DNA of 64,000 nt from Moritella yayanosii (GCF_900465055.1 NZ_LS483250.1:4340001-4404000), one strand, 5' to 3'. Numbered from the stretch's first letter, positions 36,122-45,942 are shown. The notes: generated from the sequence alone by a model not told the origin. A program made the numbers and translations.

Positions 36122-37066
36122 TTATGTTCGCGGGCTTAAGTGAATGCCTGCGATCATGCAGCGGATCGAGCCGCCGGCTAACTCAATGGTTGGTACGCTA
36201 AAGGCTAATATATTAGAGTGCTTTTCAATGCGTGCAACTTGCTCGGGTGTTAATGCATCTCTCGCACGTTGTGACATAACCAAATGGCTATTGCCGTTAC
36301 CTGTGAGCTCGATGGCGTTACCCGCAAAGTTATCAATTTGGTCGAAGCTCAGTTCAATCACTTCAATGTCTGATTCTTCTAAACGCTGTCTAACCGCTGC
36401 GCGACGTGCTTCATTTGGGATCATGTCTAAACAAATAAGCGCGTATTGAGACGCTACACACATCATCACATTGGTATGATAAATGGCGGTGCCTGTGGCA
36501 TCAGCCGTATCAAACGCCATTGGTTCGTATTGGAATGTGGTACAGAAGCGTTCGAGGATCACTTCGCTAGAACGGTTTGATTTAGCGGTGTAGGCGATGC
36601 GGTTAACGTTATCTAATACCATCGCACCAGTGCCTTCAAGAAACAGGTTATCCCACTCTAAACCAGAGAAATCGATAACATCTTGCACGCGATACTGCGC
36701 TTTTAACATTTCAATAATGTCACTGCGGCGTTCGCGTCGGCGGTTTTGTGAAAACATGGGATACAGCGCAACATGGCCACCACTGTGGGTCGAGAACCAG
36801 TTGTTTGGAAATACGGAGTCTGGTGTATCACGATCACCAAAATCATCAAATACATGGACGTTGATGCCGTTCTCGTTTAATCCAGCAACCACGATATCAA
36901 ATTCGTTTTTAGCTTGTAGTGATATACCGGTGCGATCTAACTTAAGCGAGTCTTGTTCATCGAGGCCGGTTTTTTGAAAAGCATTATCAACTGCAGTTTC
37001 TGGGTTTGAGAAAAATTTCCATGGTCGAACCATTACAACTGAATTTGGCGCTTGGATTAAAGCCAT
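36122..37066 (-). CDS. ctlX: CtlX-like citrulline/amidino hydrolase
   Basis: 314 residues from the ATG at 37066, preceded by AAGGAAG; the frame extends to 37102 without a good site. Motifs: FPNNWFSTHSGG, LEGTGAMVLDN, the His in IYHTNVMMCV and the nucleophile Cys in GGSIRCMIAGIHL. This is the pattern of the arginine-deiminase-fold proteins annotated CtlX, implicated in citrulline use. It lies 80 bases upstream of the related hydrolase gene on the same strand, likely one operon. Confidence 0.8.
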   Translation of the reverse strand: MALIQAPNSVVMVRPWKFFSNPETAVDNAFQKTGLDEQDSLKLDRTGISLQAKNEFDIVVAGLNENGINVHVFDDFGDRDTPDSVFPNNWFSTHSGGHVALYPMFSQNRRRERRSDIIEMLKAQYRVQDVIDFSGLEWDNLFLEGTGAMVLDNVNRIAYTAKSNRSSEVILERFCTTFQYEPMAFDTADATGTAIYHTNVMMCVASQYALICLDMIPNEARRAAVRQRLEESDIEVIELSFDQIDNFAGNAIELTGNGNSHLVMSQRARDALTPEQVARIEKHSNILAFSVPTIELAGGSIRCMIAGIHLSPRT

Positions 37067-37419
37067 ACTACTTCCTTTTATAAAACCATGTCTTAAAAAC
37101 ATGTCATTAATAAATTAATCATTTTTCAAACTATGCAATTGCATAAATAATATGTCAGATATTGATTAAAGTCAATTAACGGGCGGAACGAGGACCGACT
37201 TTTACCGCTCTAAATAATGCCGTTATGCCTATTTAAGCGATGTTAATGTGTTGCAAATACTGAGCTTTATTATTTGTTAATAAATTATAAAATTTGTTAT
37301 GGAATATGATGGCTTTATCGGTTTTTTATATTGTTTATCGTTGTATATACGGTAGTAATTATGGAAATTAAGGGAGGTTTAGGTTGTTGTGTCATTAAAA
37401 ACGCATATTGGCGGAACAA
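37067..37419. other. Intergenic, no gene seen
   Basis: AT-rich. It should include the promoter of the ctlX operon. I see no further features. Confidence 0.4.
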
Positions 37420-37453
37420 ATGATGGCTTGTTAGAGCTATAACAAACCATCAT
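37420..37453. terminator. Hairpin downstream of dapE
   Basis: ATGATGG-C-TTGTTA pairs with TAACAA-A-CCATCAT, one mismatch, 6-base loop, 50 bases past the dapE stop. There is no long T tract. Confidence 0.4.
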
Positions 37454-37503
37454 TATCAGCACGTTTGCTCATGCTGAATAGTTATTTTTCTATAGTTAAT
37501 AGC

Positions 37504-38640
37504 TTATTGCGCTAATAGTTTCACCAGCGTTTGCTCGTATATTTCAGCTAATTGCTCAATATCAGCGATCTTCACACATTCATTTACTTTGTGGATCGTT
37601 GCATTTACAGGGCCTAATTCAACCACCTGTGCCCCGGTTGGCGCGATGAAACGACCATCCGATGTGCCACCTGAGGTAGATAGTTCTGATGGGTAACCAC
37701 ACACATTTTCAATTGAATCGGTAATGGCGTTTAGCAAGTTACCCGGTTCAGTTAAGAAAGGTTGGCCACTATGGACCCAGCTAATGTCATAGTTTAAACC
37801 GTGTTTTGCAAAGATGCCTTCAATGCGGAATTTGATTAAGTCCGCTGTTAGCTCGGTAGAATAACGCAGGTTAAACTGACAAGTCGCTTCACCTGGGACT
37901 ATGTTGCTTGCGCCCGCGCCACTGCGGATATCGGTAATCTGTAATGTTGTCGCAGGGAAGTACTCATTACCCTGATCCCATACCACTTGGCTTAGTTCAG
38001 TTAATGCTGGCGCTAGTTTGTGAATTGGGTTGTCGGCAAGGTGTGGGTAAGCCACGTGACCTTGAATACCTTTCACCACGATGTCACCGGTTAATGAACC
38101 ACGGCGACCGTTTTTAACAATGTCACCGACTTTGTTGGTGCTTGATGGTTCACCGACAATACACCAGTCAATTTTTTCGTTACGTGCTTCTAAGGTATCA
38201 ATCACCCGCGTTGTGCCATTGATAAACGGGCCTTCTTCATCACTGGTGATCAGTAGGGCAATCGAACCTTGGTGATTTGGATTGGCGTTGATGAAGTTTT
38301 CGACCGCCACTAAGAATGACGCGATAGAGCCTTTCATGTCTGCTGCGCCACGACCGTATAAATAACCATCGATAACGGTAGGGACGAACGGGTCAGTATC
38401 CCAATCTTCGATTTTACCGACAGGTACGACATCGGTATGACCGGCGAAGCAAAATACCGGGGCAGTGGTACCGCGACGAGCCCAAAGATTCGTGGTGTCT
38501 TCAAATACCATGGTTTCGATAGTGAAACCTAGGCCTTCAAGACGTTCGATGATCATTTGCTGACAACCGGCATCTTCGGGTGTCACTGATTTACGACTAA
38601 GTAGATCTTTGGCAAGTTGTAATACTAAACTGTCTGACAT
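37504..38640 (-). CDS. dapE: Succinyl-diaminopimelate desuccinylase
   Basis: 378 residues from ATG 38640 (AAAAAGGAATTACTC before it). Di-zinc M20 peptidase-family motifs: [45 protein letters not shown] and the final [14 protein letters not shown]. It hydrolyses N-succinyl-LL-diaminopimelate in lysine and cell-wall synthesis. The neighbour on the same strand is an ArsC/Spx-type gene, an order common in gammaproteobacteria. Confidence 0.95.
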   Translation of the reverse strand: MSDSLVLQLAKDLLSRKSVTPEDAGCQQMIIERLEGLGFTIETMVFEDTTNLWARRGTTAPVFCFAGHTDVVPVGKIEDWDTDPFVPTVIDGYLYGRGAADMKGSIASFLVAVENFINANPNHQGSIALLITSDEEGPFINGTTRVIDTLEARNEKIDWCIVGEPSSTNKVGDIVKNGRRGSLTGDIVVKGIQGHVAYPHLADNPIHKLAPALTELSQVVWDQGNEYFPATTLQITDIRSGAGASNIVPGEATCQFNLRYSTELTADLIKFRIEGIFAKHGLNYDISWVHSGQPFLTEPGNLLNAITDSIENVCGYPSELSTSGGTSDGRFIAPTGAQVVELGPVNATIHKVNECVKIADIEQLAEIYEQTLVKLLAQ

Positions 38641-38752
38641 GAGTAATTCCTTTTTACAGCACTTTTTACAGGATATTGTTAGCACTGATTTACGTTTGCA
38701 GTCAGTGCTAGCGTACTTTTGATTAATAGTGTTCTAGCTTATTTCGTACTTT

Positions 38753-39103
38753 TTATTTTGCAAAGAGCGCCGCATAAGTGTCGGCTTTAAAGCCTAAGGT
38801 AAGTTGACCGTCTACCTCAAGAATTGGACGTTTGATCATCGCTGGCTGTTCAATTAACAATTCGATAGCAGTGGCTGCTGTTAGCCCTGCTTTTTGTTCA
38901 TCGGTTAATTTGCGGTAAGTGGTGCCACGTTTATTCAGCACTTGTTCCCAACCCAGTGTTTCACACCAAGCGATCAGCTGTGCTTTATCTAAACCGTTAA
39001 CGCGGTGATCGTGAAATGTGAATTCCAGTTCGTTTGCTTCTAACCATTTTTTGGCTTTTTTAATGGTGTCGCAATTTTTAATGCCGTACATCACAGTCGT
39101 CAT
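38753..39103 (-). CDS. ArsC/Spx-family protein (YffB-like)
   Basis: 116 residues, thioredoxin-like fold with one active-site Cys (YGIKNCDTIKKAKKWL), the FHDHR segment and the KRPILE(V) strand. The family includes arsenate reductase relatives with unknown substrate (E. coli YffB). It usually lies next to dapE, as here. Confidence 0.9.
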   Translation of the reverse strand: MTTVMYGIKNCDTIKKAKKWLEANELEFTFHDHRVNGLDKAQLIAWCETLGWEQVLNKRGTTYRKLTDEQKAGLTAATAIELLIEQPAMIKRPILEVDGQLTLGFKADTYAALFAK

Positions 39104-39153
39104 TTCAATTCCTATTTTCTTTGGCTTTTTCTGTAAACGTTATATCGCCAGTA

Positions 39154-39324
39154 TATACCCAAGTTACTTCAAGATGCTATATCAGAGACGAGCAGGGATA
39201 TCAGAATAAGGCGCAATATGCAGATAATGGTTATTCCATATTCAAATATTGCAACGCTGTGCTGTTATTCCTGCTTGCCTACTTTCGGTGTGCTGATTGA
39301 GCATCTTGAAGTGGTTTGGGTATA
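39154..39324. repeat. 171-bp MITE-like inverted-repeat element
   Basis: The left end TATACCCAAGTTACTTCAAG and the right end (…CTTGAAGTGGTTTGGGTATA) are complementary with few mismatches, ending in TATA. The interior is also partly self-complementary and has no coding frame. Half-site-like TTTGGGTATA sequences recur near 46070 and 63546. This resembles the intergenic repeats common in Vibrio-type genomes. Confidence 0.7.
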
Positions 39325-39468
39325 AATAACGGGAGAATAATTGGTAGCCTTAGTGCTAATTTTCAGAAATTGTTATTTGACCGTACAGGTTTGGTTTATA
39401 GTGTGTGTATCTTGTTCAGGCTATTAGCGTTTTAGGTTAATGGCTGACGCTGTTGGAGTAACGACGAA

Positions 39469-40332
39469 GTGAAAATGATTTCCGGTCTTAAAGACATTAT
39501 TAACGAGTTTGATACCTTTATTTTGGATCAATGGGGCGTACTGCATAATGGCGGTGATGCGTTTCCAAAAGCAATTGAGACCTTAGCGTTTTTAAAACAG
39601 CATGGCAAAAAAGTGGTGATCTTATCGAACAGTGGTAATACCCACCATTTCTCTTATCAGCGTTTAACCGATTCGGGTATCAGTCGTGATCTGTATATCG
39701 ATGTACTGACATCGGGCGACCATATGCGCCACAATTTTAACCAGGGGAAATTTGCTCATTTGGGGTCTCACGCGTTGGTATTTGGCTGGGGCGATGGGAT
39801 TAACGGTACTGTGCTAGAAGACTGCGGTTTAACCAGTGTTGGTATAGAAGACGCCTCATTTATCATGTGTTACGGCGTTGAGCGTGGCACTGTGGCTGAA
39901 TACCAAGCTGACCTGGATATTGCCTATGCGCGTGGACTGGAAATGGTGGTAAGTAATCCCGATCTTGTGGCAATGAGTCCTGACGGCGGGTTAAAACTTT
40001 GCCCCGGTTCTATCGCTAATGCGTATGCTGAAATGGGTGGCAAGGTGCATTGGCACGGTAAACCACAAGCTGAAGTGTATGACATGTGTCGTACCTTGTT
40101 GGGCGGTTGGGAGCATGCGATTGCGGTCGGCGATAGTTTAGAGCATGACATCCGCGGCGCGAATATAGCAGGTATTGCTAGTTTGTTTTTAACCACGGGT
40201 ATACATGCTGACGAACTTAACGAAAAAGTGGCGAATAAAGACGATGTGATTGCCGCGTCTGTGGTGGCTGATTTAAGCCGTGAGTTTGACGTGCTGCCAA
40301 GTCATTATATTGATTGGTTTAAAGTCGATTAA
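39469..40332 (+). CDS. HAD-superfamily (subfamily IIA) hydrolase
   Basis: 287 residues with HAD motif I (FILDQWGVLHNG), motif II (VILSNSG) and motif III/IV (AVGDSLEHDIRGANIAG). This matches the TIGR01459-type group of sugar-phosphate-like phosphatases; the substrate is unknown. It starts with GTG/ATG near 39469 (ACGACGAAGTGAAAATG). It stands alone. Confidence 0.85.
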   Translation: MKMISGLKDIINEFDTFILDQWGVLHNGGDAFPKAIETLAFLKQHGKKVVILSNSGNTHHFSYQRLTDSGISRDLYIDVLTSGDHMRHNFNQGKFAHLGSHALVFGWGDGINGTVLEDCGLTSVGIEDASFIMCYGVERGTVAEYQADLDIAYARGLEMVVSNPDLVAMSPDGGLKLCPGSIANAYAEMGGKVHWHGKPQAEVYDMCRTLLGGWEHAIAVGDSLEHDIRGANIAGIASLFLTTGIHADELNEKVANKDDVIAASVVADLSREFDVLPSHYIDWFKVD

Positions 40333-40372
40333 TTGTTGTTTATGGTTTGTACATTCCAGTTTCTGTAGGTAA

Positions 40373-40404
40373 CCTTTTATTATTATTAATATAATAATAA
40401 AAGG
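40373..40404 (+). promoter_or_regulatory. Perfect 13-bp hairpin overlapping the gltS ribosome-binding site
   Basis: CCTTTTATTATTA (40373-40385) pairs perfectly with TAATAATAAAAGG (40392-40404). The right arm includes the AAGG of the site used by the ATG at 40413, so folding would mask it. It could also act as terminator for the HAD gene. Confidence 0.55.
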
Positions 40405-40412
40405 GAAAACGA

Positions 40413-40769
40413 ATGGAACTGGATATAAGACAAACTGTGATTGTGGCGATTTTGGTGTTGTTTGTAGGTAAATACCTGACACGAAAAGTCGCTTTTTTAC
40501 AAGAGTATCATATCCCCGAGCCTGTTTCAGGCGGTCTGATCGCCTCTATTCTATTTGCCATTCTCTACGGTGCCTTTGACATCGAACTGCAGTTTTCTTT
40601 AGCGGTTCGCGATACTTTACTCATTGTGTTCTTTACTATTATTGGCCTGTCGTCACGATTTGCAACCTTGCTGAAAGGTCGCGTTGTCAGTAAACGTGAT
40701 GGGAGCTGCACCTTGTTCTGTGTTGTAAACATAGCCGGATGCAAAGGCATACGCAGCATGTTGTTATAA
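40413..40769 (+). pseudogene. gltS: Truncated sodium/glutamate symporter
   Basis: The first ~90 residues follow GltS (LFVGKYLTRKVAFLQEYHIPEPVSGGL...RDTLLIVFFTIIGLSSRFATLLKG). They then change abruptly to an unrelated tail and stop at 118 residues, where GltS has about 400. The three-quarter 3' part is absent, presumably deleted. The sequence 40687-40829 contains no other gltS parts. Confidence 0.85.
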
Positions 40770-40829
40770 GCCACAGGTAACTCGGTATGATTGATTAGCT
40801 AACGGTGGCTTAATGTGATGTTTAGATTG

Positions 40830-43382
40830 TTAAGTTGAAGTATTGTGCTGCAAGGCGTTGTTCGCACTATTGCCGATATCCCATTCTGCTAATGGTTTCG
40901 GGCGAGAATAATAAAAACCTTGCGCGTAGCGACAGCCTAACTGTTTTAAGTGGGCCGCTTGTTCGGCGGTTTCGACACCTTCTGCTACGATATCAGCGTT
41001 AAACTTAGCCGTCATGGTGATAATCGCGGCTACGATAGCGGCATGGTTTTCACTGTCGAGCATCTGACTGACAAAGGAACGATCAATCTTTAACGCGTCG
41101 AACTGTAATTGCGTCAGGTAGGCAAGTGAAGAATAACCGGTACCAAAATCATCGATCGCAATGTGTATGCCTAAATCACGCAGTTCGCCAAGCAGTTGGT
41201 TAGTCAGTAAGGGTTGGCTGACTAGGCGTGACTCGGTAATTTCAAGTGTCAGATTAGCGGCAGGCAATTGAGTGATAGCCAGAATTTCTTTTACCCTCGA
41301 GATATAACCAGGGTGCAGTAATTCACGTACTGACATATTAACGTGCAGTAAGAAGTTTGTTGGCCAGCGACCACTGTCTATTTGCAGCTTAGTATCTGTA
41401 CAGGCTTGTAATAGGATTTGCTTACCAATATCAACAATCATTCCGGTGTCTTCTGCCACCGGGATAAAGTCGAGCGGTGAAACTAAACCTCGAGTAGGAC
41501 TGTGCCAGCGTACTAAGGCTTCGGCCCCTGCGATGGTGTCGTTGGTTAAATCAATGATAGGCTGATAATAAACGGCAAATTCATGATTGCTGATCGCTCG
41601 TTGTAAATCTGCGGTTAAACGGGTCTTCTCTTTCGAGGCGGTGATCATGTAATCTTGATGGTGACAGCACCGTACTTGCTCTTGTTTAACCGAATAGGTT
41701 AATGCCAAACTTGAATTTCGTAACCATGCATCCATGTCTATATCGTCAAACTGACCACTCATGATCCCAGCATTTGCGCCGACTAATACTTCCGTGTCAT
41801 TGATGATAAAGGGACGATTGAAATCGGTTAATAAGGTTTCTGCAAAGGCATGACTGTCATCAAGGCTTGTAAACGTCGGTGAGAATACCGCAAAACTATC
41901 TTTATCAATACGACTGATGCTGACATTATCTGCGACGCTTTGCTGTAAACGGGACGCGATAGCAACCAGTAATTGATCACTCTTGTGTTGGCCTAAACTG
42001 TTATTGGTATTACGAAATGAGCGTAATCCTAATAATACCAACACGCCCTGAGTTTGAGAGTGTGGGTGATTTAATTGCTCAACAAAACCATCACGAGTTA
42101 ATAAACCGGTGAGACTGTCGAATAATAGCTGTTGTCGTAATGTGGTAAACGAATTTTCTAACCGCGATGACATAGATTTAAATGCTGAAATAAGCTGAGT
42201 TGTTTCATGTAGCTTGATGTATTCTTTAATCGTTACATCCCAGTTATCATGATCAAGTTGTTGTGATATTTCGGCAATGTCCATGATTGGTTGGGTGATA
42301 ATACGCAGTAAATATAAGCCCATCAGCAAACCAAAGAATGCGAGTGTTAGTGCGGCTATTAGACCTAAACGTTGTTGACCCGCTAGTCCATCTAATAATA
42401 CATCTTCTGGTAAAGTAACGATAATAAACCATTGTAAGTTATTGTTGTTGTAAGTGGTAATACGACTGAAATAACGAATACCATTATGGTTAAATTCAAA
42501 CGACGCTGGCGCATGTTTATTTTGTAATTGAGCATTGGCAATATACAGACCATTGGCGGCAATAAGCGCATTGTTACTTTCTGTTGCCTGGATACGGTTA
42601 TTATCATTATCTGTTAATGCTGCTTTGAGTGAGTTAGCAACAAGTTTACTTTGATTATCAGTGATGTAAGTAATGCCTTTAAAGTGGCGGTTGTTAGGTT
42701 CTATAAAATCAGATAAATGGCGAAGATTGATATCCGTTGCCACGATGCCAAGTAATTCATCGTTATTGATGACTGGCGCGATACTGGAAATGGTAAAAGT
42801 ATTTTTTTCATCGACATTACTGTATATCTTTGCCCATCCTGCAGTTTTTGTTTTTGCAAACGGGGCGTACCATGGTCGAATGGTTGGATCATAATTACGA
42901 ATGTTGTGATCGACAATATCATTACTGCTTGCCCCATGATAAAACTCTAACTCATGGTTAGTACGCTTATCTTGTAACATTAACGAAACATCTTGGTTTT
43001 TATGTTTCCGGAACCCGACATAATCTTTAGCTTCGCTGCCAAACGCGATGGTACTTATTTGTTTTTGTTGATAGTAGATATCGCTGATAGCTGAGTGTAG
43101 GTAATCTTCTATTTCGGTTAGATCGGAGGCTTGGTAAAGTTGATTACGCTGAATGTTGTCAGCGATCGCAAGCGTTGTGCTAAAAGGCTGTTCTAAAAAA
43201 AGATCGAGATTAACTTTAATATTTTCCGAGTAGGAGTTTAGCAATTTAGCACTAATCTTTGACTGCATTCTTTCGTAACTGTTATTTTGAACCAACGTTA
43301 TGATGGTGACAGTAAGCAAAAGCAGCAATGTGAACGGTAACATTACCGCACTACGAAGAGTGAGAAGTTTTGGTTTAATCAT
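40830..43382 (-). CDS. Membrane sensor with Cache, HAMP, degenerate GGDEF and EAL domains
   Basis: 850 residues. A TM helix at ~12-30, periplasmic dCache region (~35-330, with RPWYAPFAKT), a second TM, a HAMP-like region (~370-410), a GGDEF domain (~420-575) and an EAL domain (~590-840). The GGDEF signature is degenerate (RIDKDSFAVF), so no cyclase activity is expected. The EAL domain has AEALVRW, LEITES, DDFGTGYSS, LKIDRSFV and VAEGVE, the residues for c-di-GMP hydrolysis. It probably lowers c-di-GMP in response to a small extracellular ligand. Confidence 0.92.
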   Translation of the reverse strand: MIKPKLLTLRSAVMLPFTLLLLLTVTIITLVQNNSYERMQSKISAKLLNSYSENIKVNLDLFLEQPFSTTLAIADNIQRNQLYQASDLTEIEDYLHSAISDIYYQQKQISTIAFGSEAKDYVGFRKHKNQDVSLMLQDKRTNHELEFYHGASSNDIVDHNIRNYDPTIRPWYAPFAKTKTAGWAKIYSNVDEKNTFTISSIAPVINNDELLGIVATDINLRHLSDFIEPNNRHFKGITYITDNQSKLVANSLKAALTDNDNNRIQATESNNALIAANGLYIANAQLQNKHAPASFEFNHNGIRYFSRITTYNNNNLQWFIIVTLPEDVLLDGLAGQQRLGLIAALTLAFFGLLMGLYLLRIITQPIMDIAEISQQLDHDNWDVTIKEYIKLHETTQLISAFKSMSSRLENSFTTLRQQLLFDSLTGLLTRDGFVEQLNHPHSQTQGVLVLLGLRSFRNTNNSLGQHKSDQLLVAIASRLQQSVADNVSISRIDKDSFAVFSPTFTSLDDSHAFAETLLTDFNRPFIINDTEVLVGANAGIMSGQFDDIDMDAWLRNSSLALTYSVKQEQVRCCHHQDYMITASKEKTRLTADLQRAISNHEFAVYYQPIIDLTNDTIAGAEALVRWHSPTRGLVSPLDFIPVAEDTGMIVDIGKQILLQACTDTKLQIDSGRWPTNFLLHVNMSVRELLHPGYISRVKEILAITQLPAANLTLEITESRLVSQPLLTNQLLGELRDLGIHIAIDDFGTGYSSLAYLTQLQFDALKIDRSFVSQMLDSENHAAIVAAIITMTAKFNADIVAEGVETAEQAAHLKQLGCRYAQGFYYSRPKPLAEWDIGNSANNALQHNTST

Positions 43383-43654
43383 CGCGGTGTTGTTAGATCA
43401 TTCTGCCGTTTATCATGAGGTCATAGTTACTCAATTTTCGATATTATGCAAAGATTCAAATTTATAATTTGAGATTCATCACAAAACATAGGATAAATAT
43501 TTTTGATCTACAAAAATTGAATCATTTATTACCACCATACTAATAGTAGCAATGAAATCTGATAAGACTCTTTATTTGTTGTGGTCGATGGACGCTAAAT
43601 TTACACTAAATTAGCGTCTTAGGTGAGATGGTGATGGATGAATACCATGCTCGG

Positions 43655-44071
43655 CTAATAACGATTTCTCAGTGTCGGTATATCGGTATTATATTGCACA
43701 AACTCAACTTCGTAGCCATTGGGGTCGAGGAAGTAAATATTTTGACGGTATTCATCGTCCATCCCGTCTTTGGCAATGCTAAAACCCGCTTCGGTTAAGC
43801 GCTGCATTACCCCAGTAATATCATCGGTGACATAGGCGAAATGAGCAAGGCCTACTTGGTGCCCAGCTAAGTCGCGGTTTTCACCCACCCCGTTATCGCC
43901 AAATGCGAGATATTGATAATCATCACCAAAATGGATCCAGTTTCTTGCTTTACCTGACCATTCTCCTTTGTCACCACCTCGAATTGACCAATGCGGAAAT
44001 GCGGCGCGGTAAAACGTTAATGTTTCTTCGATGTCGCGTACGATTAAATTTACGTGCTCTAGGTGTATCAT
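43655..44071 (-). CDS. VOC/glyoxalase-family protein
   Basis: 138 residues with the paired beta-alpha-beta-beta-beta modules: HLEHVNLIVRDIEETLTFYRAAFP and LAHFAYVTDDITGVMQRLTEAGF...NIYFLDPNGYEVEFVQY. Potential metal ligands are His5, His near 92 and Glu near 127. The function is not determined; members include glyoxalase I, dioxygenases and resistance proteins. It is divergent from a Cys-rich regulator, with operator-like repeats between. Confidence 0.85.
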   Translation of the reverse strand: MIHLEHVNLIVRDIEETLTFYRAAFPHWSIRGGDKGEWSGKARNWIHFGDDYQYLAFGDNGVGENRDLAGHQVGLAHFAYVTDDITGVMQRLTEAGFSIAKDGMDDEYRQNIYFLDPNGYEVEFVQYNTDIPTLRNRY

Positions 44072-44277
44072 AATAATGTCCCTCTATAATATGTTTGCTT
44101 ACATTGCGTAACTGTATTTGTCTTGTTGAGAATAAGGTTGTTGCCATCCCAAAAGGGTAGTTGGTATTTACACAGTTCGATATGTTGAACGGTTTTAAAT
44201 TGGTTTGCTGCATTGGCGATGTAAGTCGCTATTTTTGCACTTTCTGAACTGTGTCGTTGACGATAACTAACTGCATA

Positions 44278-44382
44278 TTAAGTAAACCTTTTTGTTTATT
44301 AACGTTTTAATAAAGTAAACGCTTTACTTAAGTTTGTAAAGGTTGAAATTGAAATTAAGTAAATAAAAAAGTTTACTTAATA
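44278..44382. promoter_or_regulatory. Repeated TTAAGTAAAC / GTTTACTTAA operator-like motifs
   Basis: ATTAAGTAAAC at 44278, AAGTAAACGCTTTACTT (palindromic, 44313-44329) and AAGTTTACTTAAT at about 44369. The three copies in 105 bases between the VOC gene and the regulator suggest binding sites of the regulator itself. Confidence 0.6.
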
Positions 44383-44463
44383 TTTATATCGGTAATAATA
44401 CTAAGTATGAAAGCATCTGAAGGCACGCCGAATGTGCCTGTAGTCAGGTAAAGCGGAGTCAAA

Positions 44464-45114
44464 ATGAAAGAAAAGACCAGTGAGAAAATTCTTAGCCTAT
44501 TAAAGATTGAAGGAGCGTTAACCGCAAAAATATTGGCCAGTGAATTAGGGTTAACGACCATGGGCGTTCGCCAACATTTGCAGGCTTTAGAAGATGATGG
44601 TGATATTTGCTTTGAAGATAAAAAGGCTGTGCGAGGTCGCCCAACCCGCTATTGGTCACTGACAACGCAGAGTAATAGCCATTTCTCAGATCGCCATGAA
44701 GAGCTGACCGTACAGCTTATTGATTCGGTAAAAGTTATTTTTGGTGATGAAGGACTTGAGCAACTTATTGCGCATCGCGAACAAGCGTCATTAGCGCTCT
44801 ATAGTGGCAAGTTGGCGAGTAAGCCAGATTTACTGGGTAAACTGGAAGCGTTAGCTGAGTTGCGCAGTGAAGAAGGGTATATGGCGACGGTTGTTGATGA
44901 CGGCGACACTGTTGAGAACAAAACGGTTTATTGGTTGATGGAAAACCATTGTCCTATCTGCGCTGCAGCTTCTAAATGTCTTAATTTTTGTCGTTCAGAA
45001 TTGAATTTATTTCAAACGTTGTTAGCACCGTATGCAACGGTCGAGCGCGAAGAGCATATTGTCGAAGGGGCAAGGCGTTGTGCCTATAAAGTGACGGCGC
45101 TAGAGATAGAATAG
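44464..45114 (+). CDS. Winged-helix regulator with Cys cluster, SufR/COG2345-like
   Basis: 216 residues. N-terminal DeoR/ArsR-type helix-turn-helix (ALTAKILASELGLTTMGVRQHLQALEDDG) followed by the wing RGRPTRYWSLT. The C-terminal half has C-x2-C-x5-C-x3-C (CPICAAASKCLNFC, residues ~162-175) and a further Cys near 206, like Fe-S-sensing SufR-type repressors. Repeated operator-like motifs lie upstream. Autoregulation and control of the divergent VOC gene are inferred. Confidence 0.8.
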   Translation: MKEKTSEKILSLLKIEGALTAKILASELGLTTMGVRQHLQALEDDGDICFEDKKAVRGRPTRYWSLTTQSNSHFSDRHEELTVQLIDSVKVIFGDEGLEQLIAHREQASLALYSGKLASKPDLLGKLEALAELRSEEGYMATVVDDGDTVENKTVYWLMENHCPICAAASKCLNFCRSELNLFQTLLAPYATVEREEHIVEGARRCAYKVTALEIE

Positions 45115-45134
45115 ATAAGTGATAGCATAAATGT

Positions 45135-45170
45135 CCACAGTCCACATTAAGCGATTAATGTGGACTGTGG
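45135..45170. terminator. Perfect 16-bp-stem bidirectional terminator
   Basis: CCACAGTCCACATTAA and TTAATGTGGACTGTGG with loop GCGA, between the convergent regulator gene and rsuA. Confidence 0.75.
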
Positions 45171-45219
45171 TATTTATAGCTTTTGGACAGTTGGTATAAC
45201 TATCTGTTCGGCTAACAGA

Positions 45220-45909
45220 TTAGATACTTGCAGCTTCTTTGTCTGTTAAGTAACGCCATTCACCTAATTCTAGTGCTGGATCTAATACGATGTCACCGAT
45301 CTGTTCGCGATGTAAACCAACTACGCTATTGCCTTGGCTTGCAAACATACGTTTAACTTGGTGATATTTGCCTTCTTGGATGGTAAGCAATACTTCTTGT
45401 TCGCTTAAGATCTCTAGTTTAGCAGGTAGGCAAGGTTTGTCTTCGCTACGCAGATGGATACCGGCTGCAAAATCTGCTACTGCTGTTGGTGCGATTGCTT
45501 CGGCAAGCTGTACACGGTAACGTTTGTTGCATGCACGCTTAGGTGATGTAACGCGGTGTGACCATTTACCGTCATCGGTGATCAATACTAAACCTGTAGT
45601 ATCAACATCAAGGCGACCAGCGATGTGTAATTCTTCACGCTTGTCTGCTTCGATTAGATTCATCACAGATGGGTGTTCTTCATCTACTGTTGAGCAAATT
45701 ACATCTAATGGTTTATGCATCATGATATAACGCGGTGGGCGTTGGCTTAATGATCTACCACCAAACCAAACATCCATGTCTGCTGTTACTTTATAGTCTG
45801 CTTTACGTACAACTTCGCCATCAATTTTCACGTTGCTGCGTGCAATCTCACGCTTGGCAAGGGTACGGGTCAGGTTAGTACTTTGGCAAATAAACTTATC
45901 TAAACGCAT
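45220..45909 (-). CDS. rsuA: 16S rRNA pseudouridine(516) synthase
   Basis: 229 residues. N-terminal S4 domain (MRLDKFICQSTNLTRTLAKREIARSNVKI) and pseudouridine synthase domain with catalytic Asp in AGRLDVDTTGLVLITDDG and the KRYRVQL and EGKYHQVKRMF motifs. Length and motif pattern fit RsuA rather than RluB/E/F, though the group is close-knit. Confidence 0.9.
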   Translation of the reverse strand: MRLDKFICQSTNLTRTLAKREIARSNVKIDGEVVRKADYKVTADMDVWFGGRSLSQRPPRYIMMHKPLDVICSTVDEEHPSVMNLIEADKREELHIAGRLDVDTTGLVLITDDGKWSHRVTSPKRACNKRYRVQLAEAIAPTAVADFAAGIHLRSEDKPCLPAKLEILSEQEVLLTIQEGKYHQVKRMFASQGNSVVGLHREQIGDIVLDPALELGEWRYLTDKEAASI

Positions 45910-45942
45910 TTATGTTCAACTTTTGTCATGGTGTTATTAGGA

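Noticed and set aside
40565-40774. 69-residue minus-strand frame opposite gltS
   Set aside because: No ribosome-binding site; part is the shadow of gltS and the rest is sequence after its truncation point.
43971-44213. 80-residue minus-strand frame overlapping the VOC gene start
   Set aside because: It overlaps the VOC gene in another frame and crosses the non-coding leader; no supporting features.
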